Assembly (NCBI RefSeq): GCF_036090055.1
Contig: NZ_CP107970.1
Location: forward strand, 2,730,501 to 2,794,500
Direction of reading: 5' to 3'
Origin: Nocardioides sp. NBC_00368
Lineage (GTDB): Bacteria > Actinomycetota > Actinomycetes > Propionibacteriales > Nocardioidaceae
Length of the DNA: 64,000 nucleotides
A model generated the notes under the pieces. It did not search any database. It was not told the DNA's origin and worked only from the letters and a program-made list of their open reading frames with translations. Of the stretch, positions 51,925 to 59,116 are shown in pieces; the stretch's first letter is position 1, and each line of letters starts with the position of its first letter. A program made the translations under genes and the position numbers.

Positions 51925-52935
51925 ATGGCCGACATCGCCCGCTACCCCTTCCTCCGCCACCTGCGCGGGAGCACCACCACCCACGTCCAGCACCTGCACA
52001 ACGGCACCGTCCGCCACAGCGGCGTCGGCGCCTCGTTCTGGTACCGCCCGCTCTCCGCGGTCCTCTCGGAGGTGCCCGTCGACGACCGCGAGCTGCCGCT
52101 GCTCTTCCACGCGCGCACCGCGGACTTCCAGGACCTGACCACGCAGGCCACGGTGAGCTTCCGGATCGTCGACCCGGCCGCGGTCGCCGGCCGCATCGAC
52201 TTCTCCATCGACCCCGAGAACGGCCGCTGGCGCGGCAGCCCGCTCGACCAGGTCGCCGGCCTGCTGACCGAGACCGCGCAGCAGTACGCCCTGGACCTGA
52301 TCGCCGCGCGCAGCCTGGCGGACGTGCTCGCCGGCGGCGTCGGACCGGTGCGCGACGCGATCGCCGCCGGACTGGGTGGCGACGAGCGGCTGACCGCCAC
52401 CGGGCTCGCGATCCTGGGAGTGCGGGTCGTCGCGCTGCGACCCGAGCCCGAGGTGGAGAAGGCGCTCCTCACCCCGACCCGTGAGCGGGTCCAGGCGGAC
52501 GCCGACAAGGCGACGTACGAACGGCGCGCGACGGCGGTCGAGCGCGAACGGGCCATCTCCGAGAACGAGCTGCAGAACAAGATCGAGCTCGCCCGCCGCG
52601 AGGAGCAGCTGGTCGGCCAGCAGGGCGCCAACGCCCGGCGCAGCGCCGAGGAGAAGGCCGCCGCCGCCCGGATCGCGACCGCCGCCGAGGCCGAGCGCAC
52701 CCAGGTGCTGGCCGAGGCGAACGCCCAGGCCACCCGGGCCACCGGGCTGGCGAAGGCCGATGCCGAGGCCGCCGCCCTGGCCGCCTACCGCGACCTGCCG
52801 GAGGCGGTCCTGCTCGGGCTCGCGCTCAAGGAGCTGGCCGCCAACCTGCCCCAGATCGAGCACCTGGCACTCACCCCGGACCTGCTCGCGCCGGTCCTCG
52901 CCAAGCTCGGCGCCCGGAGCGCGGAGGCGGCATGA
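51925..52935 (+). CDS. SPFH/Band 7 domain protein without membrane helix
   Basis: A 336-residue protein from ATG 51925. Residues 15-190 are an SPFH domain (FLRHLRGSTTTHVQHLHNGT, then LTTQATVSFRIVDPAAVAGR). Residues 195-290 are a long charged helix (RATAVERERAISENELQNKI, then EEQLVGQQGANARRSAEEKA) that should form coiled coils and oligomers. No N-terminal transmembrane helix is seen, unlike stomatin. It overlaps the next gene by four bases (ATGA), so the two proteins are made together. Confidence 0.88.
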   Translation: MADIARYPFLRHLRGSTTTHVQHLHNGTVRHSGVGASFWYRPLSAVLSEVPVDDRELPLLFHARTADFQDLTTQATVSFRIVDPAAVAGRIDFSIDPENGRWRGSPLDQVAGLLTETAQQYALDLIAARSLADVLAGGVGPVRDAIAAGLGGDERLTATGLAILGVRVVALRPEPEVEKALLTPTRERVQADADKATYERRATAVERERAISENELQNKIELARREEQLVGQQGANARRSAEEKAAAARIATAAEAERTQVLAEANAQATRATGLAKADAEAAALAAYRDLPEAVLLGLALKELAANLPQIEHLALTPDLLAPVLAKLGARSAEAA

Positions 52936-53825
52936 GCGTCGCCCCGCGCGTGGTGCTGGTCCATCGGGCCACCGAGCTGGAGGAGCTCGTCGCCCGCCAC
53001 GGCACCCTCGGCCAGGTCGGCTTCTTCCTCTCCACCCGAGGGCGTGACCTGGCCGAGGTGCAGGGCCGTCACGAGGCACTGAAGGCGGCGATCTCGCAGG
53101 TCGGCGCCGCGATCCCGCTCGACTGGCGGCAGGGGTCGGTCGAGCGGGGCGACCTCGACCGGTTCCTGTTCGGCCCCGAGGACATCGTGGTCGTGGTCGG
53201 CCAGGACGGCCTGGTCGCCAACGTGGCGAAGTACCTCGACGGGCAGCCGGTGGTCGGCATCGACCCCGAGCCCGGCCGCAACGCGGGCGTGCTCGTCCGC
53301 TACACGCCACGCGCCGCCGCCGACCTGATCCGCTCGACCGGCACGTGCGAGGAGCGGACCATGGTCGAGGCGGTCGCCGACGACGGCCAGTCGCTGGTCG
53401 CGCTGAACGAGGTGTACGTCGGCCAGGCCACCCACCAGACCGCCCGCTACCGGCTCACCGTGGCCGGCCGGACGGAGTCGCAGGCCTCCTCCGGTCTGAT
53501 CGTCGCGACCGGGACGGGCGCCACCGGCTGGGCGCGGTCGGCGTGGGTCGAGCGGCACAGCACGCTCACGCTTCCCACGCCTTCCGCCCCGGAGCTGGCC
53601 TGGTTCGTACGGGAGGCCTGGCCTTCGCCGGCGACCGGGACGACCCAGACCGAGGGCACGCTGGCGGATGCCGGGCAGACAGGTGACTGCCTCACGATCG
53701 AGGTGGAGTCCGACCGCCTGGTCGCCTTCGGCGACGGCATCGAGACCGACACGCTCGCACTGTCGTGGGGCCAGCAGGTCGTCGTGCGCCGCGCGGAGCG
53801 GAGGCTGCGACTGGTCTCAGGCTGA
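52932..53825 (+). CDS. NAD kinase-like protein with altered motifs
   Basis: A 297-residue protein coupled to the SPFH gene. The fold of ATP-NAD kinases is recognisable: VVVVGQDGLVANVAKYL stands where GGDGTLL is usual, then QPVVGIDPEPGRNAGVL, ALNEVYVGQ (the NE/D motif) and GLIVATGTGATGWARS near the C-terminus. The GGDG motif reads GQDG, so catalysis may be altered. It may phosphorylate or simply bind NAD or a related nucleotide. The NrtR-type control of this operon supports a link to NAD metabolism. Its end overlaps the convergent TetR gene by nine bases. Confidence 0.82.
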   Translation: MSVAPRVVLVHRATELEELVARHGTLGQVGFFLSTRGRDLAEVQGRHEALKAAISQVGAAIPLDWRQGSVERGDLDRFLFGPEDIVVVVGQDGLVANVAKYLDGQPVVGIDPEPGRNAGVLVRYTPRAAADLIRSTGTCEERTMVEAVADDGQSLVALNEVYVGQATHQTARYRLTVAGRTESQASSGLIVATGTGATGWARSAWVERHSTLTLPTPSAPELAWFVREAWPSPATGTTQTEGTLADAGQTGDCLTIEVESDRLVAFGDGIETDTLALSWGQQVVVRRAERRLRLVSG

Positions 53826-54368
53826 GGCGATCGCTCCGGCGGCCGCGGCGAGGTCGGCCACGCCCGCGGCGAGCTCGTCGGGCCGGTCGGTGGCCAGATC
53901 GAGATGGAACCCGAACAGCGAGGAGTCCACGAGCGTGACGATCCGGCCGGCACGGTCGGGCGGGGCGCCACAGGCGGTGATGTAGTCGCGCAGCGCGGCG
54001 TACCAGAGCTCGTTGGTCTCCCGGACGACCGAGCGGTAGGGCTCCATCCCGATCAGTCCGGTCGCGGCCGCCTGCAGGTAGATCTGCAGGCAGCTGTGCA
54101 GCGGGTCGGTGCGGTAGGCCCGCCACAGCGCCTCCACCCCGGCGCGTACGTCCTCAGCCGGCTCCAGCGCCGCGACCGCCGCGACGGAGAGCTCGTTGGT
54201 GCGCGCCACCACGGCGGCGACGAGCTCGTCGCGGCCGCCGAAATGGTAGATCAGCATCCGGTCGCTGGTGCCGATCGCGGCCGCCAGCGGACGCAGGGTC
54301 AGGCCGATCAGCCCGTGCTTGTGCACGTGCTCGACCACCTGCTCGAGGAGCTCCTCCTTGCGGTCCAT
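53817..54368 (-). CDS. TetR-family regulator of the SMR efflux gene
   Basis: A 183-residue protein read from ATG 54368; ATGs at 54377 and 54389 are possible, but 54389 lies inside an operator. The helix-turn-helix covers residues 20-55 (GLTLRPLAAAIGTSDRMLIYHFGGRDELV). The C-terminal ligand domain is of unknown specificity. It diverges from an SMR transporter, and two identical palindromes in the gap point to repression of both genes. Confidence 0.88.
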   Translation of the reverse strand: MDRKEELLEQVVEHVHKHGLIGLTLRPLAAAIGTSDRMLIYHFGGRDELVAAVVARTNELSVAAVAALEPAEDVRAGVEALWRAYRTDPLHSCLQIYLQAAATGLIGMEPYRSVVRETNELWYAALRDYITACGAPPDRAGRIVTLVDSSLFGFHLDLATDRPDELAAGVADLAAAAGAIASA

Positions 54369-54388
54369 GGAAAGCATTATGCCGAACA

Positions 54389-54431
54389 TGTAGCGACTGC
54401 TACATTTCTGTCTGATGTAGCAGTCGCTACA
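54389..54431. promoter_or_regulatory. Two TetR operators TGTAGC-N4-GCTACA
   Basis: TGTAGCGACTGCTACA (54389-54404) and TGTAGCAGTCGCTACA (54416-54431) share 6-4-6 arms with centres 27 bases apart. The second ends 22 bases before the SMR start. The N4 centres are complementary to one another (GACT and AGTC). Confidence 0.9.
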
Positions 54432-54452
54432 CACGCCTCAGGAGGACCCCCC

Positions 54453-54776
54453 ATGTACGCCGCCACCCTGCTCGTCGTCGCGATCGCGATCGAGGTCGCC
54501 AGCACCGCGCTGCTCCCTCGCACCGAGGGGTTCCGCAACCTGCCGTGGTCGATCGCCGTCCTCGCGGGCTACGGCGCGTCGATCTGGCTGCTGTCGGTGG
54601 TCGTCGAGTGGATGCCGGTCTCGGTGGCGTACGCCATCTGGTCAGGCCTCGGCACCGCCCTGGTCGCGGGCATCGGCGTGATGTTCCTCGGCGAGCACCT
54701 CACCGCCGCCAAGGCCGGCTTCCTGGCGATGATCGTCGTGGGCGTGGTCGGCCTGAACCTGTCCGGCGCCCACTGA
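54453..54776 (+). CDS. Small multidrug resistance (SMR) family transporter
   Basis: A 107-residue protein from ATG 54453 with GGAGG seven bases upstream. Four helices and the essential Glu in AIEVASTALL (residue about 14), WSGLGTALVAGIGV and GEHLTAAKAGFLAMIVVGVVGLNL fit EmrE/Sug-type transporters. It would export cationic drugs or guanidinium compounds as a dimer, driven by protons. A single SMR gene suggests a homodimer. Regulated by the divergent TetR gene. Confidence 0.92.
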   Translation: MYAATLLVVAIAIEVASTALLPRTEGFRNLPWSIAVLAGYGASIWLLSVVVEWMPVSVAYAIWSGLGTALVAGIGVMFLGEHLTAAKAGFLAMIVVGVVGLNLSGAH

Positions 54777-54822
54777 GCGGTCTCGACGAGCTCGGGGCCG
54801 CTCCGCTCAGACCCCGGATGAG

Positions 54823-56496
54823 TCAGATCGCCGCCGCCGCGGCCCGGCCCGCCGTACGTCCCGAGAACAGGCAACCGCCGAGGAAGGTGCCCTCGAGCGC
54901 GTTGTAGCCCATCATCCCGCCGCCGCCGAAGCCGGAGACCTCGCCGGCCGCGTAGAGCCCGGGCAGCGGGGTGCCGGCCGAGGTCAGGCAGCGGCCCGAC
55001 AGGTCGGTCTCCAGCCCGCCGAGGGTCTTGCGGGAGAGGATGTGCAGCTTGACCGCGATCAGCGGGCCGGCCTCGGGGTCGAGGATCCGGTGGGGTCTGG
55101 CGGTGCGCTGCAGCTTGTCGCCGCGGTAGTGGCGGGCGGCGTACAGCGCCGTGATCTGAGCGTCCTTGGTGAAGTTGTTGGCGATCTCACGGTCGCGGGC
55201 CTCGATGATCCGGCGCAGCTCGCTCTCGTTGATCTGCGGGCCGGTCGGGTCCTTCTCGGCGAGGCCGTTCATGCCGTGGACCAGGGCGGTGAGGTTCTCG
55301 GCGACCACGAAGTCCTCGCCGTGCTCCATGAACTTCTTCACCGGGCCGGGGCCCTTGCGGGCCCGCTCGGCGAGCAGCTTGAGGTCCTTGGCGGTGAGGT
55401 CGGGGTTCTGTTCGGAGCCGGAGAGCGCGAACTCCTTCTTGATGATCTTCTCGGTCAGCACGAACCAGGAGTAGTCGTAGCCGGTCTGGCGCAGGTGCTT
55501 GAGCGTGCCGAGGGTGTCGAAGCCGGGGAAGAACGGCGCCGGCAGCCGCTTGCCGGTGGCGTCCAGCCACAGCGACGAGGGACCGGGGAGGATCCGGATG
55601 CCGTGGTTGGCCCAGATCGAGTCCCAGTTGCGGATGCCCTCGACGTAGTGCCACATCCGGTCGTCGTTGATGATCCGGGCACCGGTCGCTCCCGTGATGG
55701 CGAGCATCCGGCCGTCGACGTGCGCGGGCACGCCGGAGACCATCGACGTGGGCGGGGTGCCGAGGCGGGCCGGCCAGTGCTTGCGGACCAGGTCATGGTC
55801 TCCGCCGATGCCACCGGAGGTGACGATCACGGCCTGACCGCCGAGCTCGAAGTCCTCGACCTCCGTCCGGGAGGACGCCTGCCCGCGCTCGATGTCGCTG
55901 GGCTCGAGCACCTTGCCGCGTACGCCGACGACCGCCCCGTCCTCGACCACGAGATGATCCACGCGGTGCCGGAAGGCGAAGGTGATCCGGCCGGTGTCGG
56001 CGTGGGCGCGCACCCGGCGCTCGAACGGCTCGACCACACCTGGCCCGGTCCCCCAGGTGATGTGGAAGCGCGGCACCGAGTTGCCGTGCCCGTCGGCGCG
56101 ACCGTCACCCCGCTCGGCCCAGCCCACGACCGGGAAGATCCGGTGGCCCATCTGGTGCAGCCAGGACCGCTTCTCACCGGCGGCGAAGTCGAGGTACGCC
56201 TCCGCCCAGCGCCGCGGCCACAGGTCCTCGTCACGGTCGAACTGAGCCGATCCCATCCAGTCCTGGAGCGCCAGCTCGGGTGAGTCCTTGATCCCCATCC
56301 GGCGCTGCTCGGGGCTGTCGACGAGAAAGAGTCCGCCGAGGCTCCAGAAGGCCTGGCCGCCCAGGGACTGCTCGGGCTCCTGGTCGACGAGCAGAACACT
56401 CTTTCCCGCGTCGGCGGCCTCAGCCGCTGCCGCCAGGCCGGCGAGGCCGGCTCCCACCACGATCACGTCGGCGTGCCGTTGAATGTCCGCAGTCAT
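54823..56496 (-). CDS. FAD-dependent dehydrogenase (Rv0785/KstD-like)
   Basis: A 557-residue flavoprotein from ATG 56496. The N-terminal dinucleotide-binding motif is DVIVVGAGLAGLAAAAEAADAG; the second FAD site is GLYAAGEVSGFGGGGMMGYNALEGTFLGGCLFSGRTAG at the C-terminus. It belongs to the fumarate reductase/3-ketosteroid dehydrogenase-like group annotated FAD-binding dehydrogenase. Substrate not readable. No coupled genes. Confidence 0.88.
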   Translation of the reverse strand: MTADIQRHADVIVVGAGLAGLAAAAEAADAGKSVLLVDQEPEQSLGGQAFWSLGGLFLVDSPEQRRMGIKDSPELALQDWMGSAQFDRDEDLWPRRWAEAYLDFAAGEKRSWLHQMGHRIFPVVGWAERGDGRADGHGNSVPRFHITWGTGPGVVEPFERRVRAHADTGRITFAFRHRVDHLVVEDGAVVGVRGKVLEPSDIERGQASSRTEVEDFELGGQAVIVTSGGIGGDHDLVRKHWPARLGTPPTSMVSGVPAHVDGRMLAITGATGARIINDDRMWHYVEGIRNWDSIWANHGIRILPGPSSLWLDATGKRLPAPFFPGFDTLGTLKHLRQTGYDYSWFVLTEKIIKKEFALSGSEQNPDLTAKDLKLLAERARKGPGPVKKFMEHGEDFVVAENLTALVHGMNGLAEKDPTGPQINESELRRIIEARDREIANNFTKDAQITALYAARHYRGDKLQRTARPHRILDPEAGPLIAVKLHILSRKTLGGLETDLSGRCLTSAGTPLPGLYAAGEVSGFGGGGMMGYNALEGTFLGGCLFSGRTAGRAAAAAI

Positions 56497-56633
56497 GTCC
56501 GCAGATCCTGCCACCTCGGATACCGGCGGGTACATGGAACCTGTCGCTTGACCGTTCCGTCTGGTGGACAGTTGTCGGACTCGCACCCCGAAGCGGCCGC
56601 CGACGGGGGTCGGAGCGGATAGATTTTTTGCTC

Positions 56634-57545
56634 GTGATCGACCCCGAGGTGATGGCGCGCAGGCAGCAGAAGTGGGTCCAACGCGGCATCGCCCGCACCG
56701 AGAGCTGGCTGGGCCGCAGCGGCAGCAGTCTGGGCCCGCTGATCCCGCACATCGCCACCTCGATGGTGCTCATCGGGGACGAGGACCACGGCTGGATCCC
56801 TCAGGGACTGGCCTACTCACCCGAGACCGAGCTGCTCCTGCAGGGCTACTACGGCGACAAGCTCGGCTCCGCGCTGGCCCTGGTCGACAAGCCGTCGGGC
56901 GAGCTCATCAACGCGGTCTACCTGGGCGGCCCGAAGGGCAGCGTGAGCGGCCCGGTCAACGCGGGCGGTGTCGCGGTGATCGGCGACGAGGTCTACGTGT
57001 GCCGCGAGGGGAACCCGCCCCGTCTCTACCGCTACTCGCTCACCCAGATCGTCCACGCCGAACCACTCTCGACCGTCTCCACGGTGGCTCCGCTGGTCGC
57101 GGTCGCCGCGGGCTCCTATCTGGCGGCGACGAAGGACCTGCTCTTCGTCGGGTCGCACGCGAACAACCGCCTCTACAAGTACATCCGCAAGGACGACTCC
57201 TGGCAGATCAAGACCCCGATCGGCGTACGCACCCCGGTCGGCACCCAGGGTGTCGTGGTCCGCGAGGAGGAGTACGTCTTCAGCGTCTCCCGTGGCCCGG
57301 GCCGGCGCAGCCAGCTGATCGTGCAGGACCGGGTCACGATCCGGCCCCGCGCCATGCAGTGGCTCCCCAACCTGGCCGAGGGCATCGCCGAGGTCGGGGA
57401 CGAGTTCTTCGTGACGTACCAGTCGGGCGCGCGGCCCTACTCCCGCGGCTCCTCGACCCGAGGCCAGGCCTGGCCCTCGGCCCACATGACCCGCACTCCG
57501 CTGGCCAAGCTCGGCCTGGAGCCGCGGAAGCCGTCGGAGGTCTGA
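56634..57545 (+). CDS. Conserved protein of unknown function, possible beta-propeller
   Basis: A 303-residue protein from GTG 56634 (TTG 56628 also possible). Repeated short strands such as QGLAYSPETELLLQGYYGDK, GGVAVIGDEVYVCREGNPPRLYRYSL and LLFVGSHANNRLYKYIRKDD suggest a six-bladed propeller-like fold. No signal peptide or catalytic motif is seen. The end (SSTRGQAWPSAHMTRTPL) is short of a domain. I cannot assign a function. Confidence 0.72.
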   Translation: MIDPEVMARRQQKWVQRGIARTESWLGRSGSSLGPLIPHIATSMVLIGDEDHGWIPQGLAYSPETELLLQGYYGDKLGSALALVDKPSGELINAVYLGGPKGSVSGPVNAGGVAVIGDEVYVCREGNPPRLYRYSLTQIVHAEPLSTVSTVAPLVAVAAGSYLAATKDLLFVGSHANNRLYKYIRKDDSWQIKTPIGVRTPVGTQGVVVREEEYVFSVSRGPGRRSQLIVQDRVTIRPRAMQWLPNLAEGIAEVGDEFFVTYQSGARPYSRGSSTRGQAWPSAHMTRTPLAKLGLEPRKPSEV

Positions 57546-57842
57546 TCAGGCCGGCCAGTCGGTGATGTCGGCGTACTCCTCGCCGTGCCGCTTCAGCCAC
57601 CCCGCGACGTAGGGGCAGTGCGGAATGATCCGCTTCCCCTTCGCCTTCACGTCGGCCAGCGCGAACGCCACCAGCTTCGAGGCGAGCCCCTGCCCGTTGT
57701 AGGCCTCCGCGACCTCGGTGTGCAGGAAGTCCATGTGCTCGTCGTCGGGCAGCCGGTAGACCGCGAATCCGGCGACCGTCTCGCCGTCGCGGATCTCGTA
57801 GCGGTGCCTGGCCGGGTTCTCTACGTACTCGATGTCGCTCAC
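57546..57842 (-). CDS. Gcn5-related N-acetyltransferase, short (YjdJ-like)
   Basis: A 98-residue protein from GTG 57842. The acetyl-CoA loop is EAYNGQGLASKLVAFALADVK and the core IPHCPYVAGWLKRH fits the small GNAT type found in many bacteria. Start and stop are tight against neighbours: its stop directly adjoins the preceding plus-strand stop. Substrate unknown. Confidence 0.87.
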   Translation of the reverse strand: MSDIEYVENPARHRYEIRDGETVAGFAVYRLPDDEHMDFLHTEVAEAYNGQGLASKLVAFALADVKAKGKRIIPHCPYVAGWLKRHGEEYADITDWPA

Positions 57843-57888
57843 GCAGACATTCTCACTGCTCACCCCAACGCTCGCCACGGTGGTCGTC

Positions 57889-58338
57889 TCAGCGCCGCGT
57901 GCCGAGCCAGCGGGGTGTGGCCGCCCGGTAGGAGTCGTACGCCTCCCCGAAGCTCCACGACAAAGCCTGCTCCTCCGCAGGGATCTGGGTGCGATCGACG
58001 ACGGCGACGAAGGCGGCGACCGGGACGAACGACAGCAGACCACCCCGGAAGATGGCGTGGGCGGCGAGGAGGCCGGCCATGCCGACGTACATCGGGTTGC
58101 GGGTGAAGCGGTAGGGCCCGTCGGTGACGACCGCGGTGGCCCGCTCGGGCTCGAGCGGGTTGAAGGTGGTGTCCTTGTGCTTGAACGCGCGAGCCGCGCC
58201 GCCGGCGAGACAGACCGAACCGGCAGCCACGAGCCCGGCCGCGACGGACCGGACCAGCGTCGGTCGGCGCCCGCGAGAGAGCAGATGCTGGGCGGCCAGG
58301 CCGACGACGACATAGACGGGCGGCGGCACCTTCGGCAT
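57889..58338 (-). CDS. ICMT/PEMT-type membrane methyltransferase
   Basis: A 149-residue membrane protein from ATG 58338 with GGAGG close upstream. It has three or four helices and the family core DGPYRFTRNPMYVGMAGLLA followed by FGEAYDSYRAATPRWL at the C-terminus. Members methylate isoprenyl-cysteine, phospholipids or related lipids with S-adenosylmethionine. Substrate unknown. Confidence 0.85.
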   Translation of the reverse strand: MPKVPPPVYVVVGLAAQHLLSRGRRPTLVRSVAAGLVAAGSVCLAGGAARAFKHKDTTFNPLEPERATAVVTDGPYRFTRNPMYVGMAGLLAAHAIFRGGLLSFVPVAAFVAVVDRTQIPAEEQALSWSFGEAYDSYRAATPRWLGTRR

Positions 58339-58400
58339 GTCCTCCACCGTAGCCCTGCCCCGAGGGTCCACACCCCCTCTTTCTTGGGTGAAGAGAACCG

Positions 58401-58988
58401 TCAGTGCAGCAGCGCGCGCACCAGCCGCTCGGCGATGTCCGGAGCGGGCTCGGCGCGCTCGAGGGAGTGAAGGACGAACCCACCGACCAGGGCGCGTACG
58501 AACTCCATGACCGGCAGGTCGGCGGGCAGCTGGCCGGCCGCGACGGCGGCCTCGATCCGGGTGGAGACGGTCGCCGTGATGCCGAGCGCGTCGTTGAGGC
58601 GGTTGCCGATGTCGGGGTTCTCGCAGGCGGCCGCGACGAGCGAGCGGACGAGGCCGTCGTTGCCGGGCTGGGCGACCAGGTCGACGAGGCTCTGCATCCA
58701 CGCGATCAGGTCGGCACGGATGTCACCGGTGTCGGGAACCACCGGGTGGTCCGGCAGCAGCTTGTCCTCGATCAGCGCGTCGGCCACGACCGCGCTCTTC
58801 GAGGACCACCAGCGGTAGATCGTCTGCTTGGAGACCCCGGCCTCGGCCGCGATGCCCTCGATGGTGAGGTGGTCGTAGCCCTGGGTCGCGAAGAGCCGGC
58901 CGGTCGCGCCGAGGACCGCGATGCGAGCCTGTTCGCTGCGTACGGCACCTCGACGGCGCACTCCTGCTGACGCTGGCATGAACGGCAT
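58401..58988 (-). CDS. TetR-family regulator divergent from the MMPL transporter
   Basis: A 195-residue protein from ATG 58988 (58979 possible). The helix-turn-helix (ARIAVLGATGRLFATQGYDH, then IEGIAAEAGVSKQTIYRWWSSKSAVVADAL) lies at residues 20-70. The C-terminal domain is of the TetR_C type seen near RND/MMPL pumps. It diverges from the MMPL gene across 128 bp and probably represses it. No clear palindrome was found in that gap. Confidence 0.88.
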   Translation of the reverse strand: MPFMPASAGVRRRGAVRSEQARIAVLGATGRLFATQGYDHLTIEGIAAEAGVSKQTIYRWWSSKSAVVADALIEDKLLPDHPVVPDTGDIRADLIAWMQSLVDLVAQPGNDGLVRSLVAAACENPDIGNRLNDALGITATVSTRIEAAVAAGQLPADLPVMEFVRALVGGFVLHSLERAEPAPDIAERLVRALLH

Positions 58989-59116
58989 CCTAAGAGCCCG
59001 TGGCATCTCATGGCCAAGGCACAGGTGTGACCCATCACTCGCACAGCGGCCCTTGTCCCGCGGCGTACAGGTGATTAACTGGACGCACCGTTGCGAATTA
59101 CCGGAGGGATGCCGCC

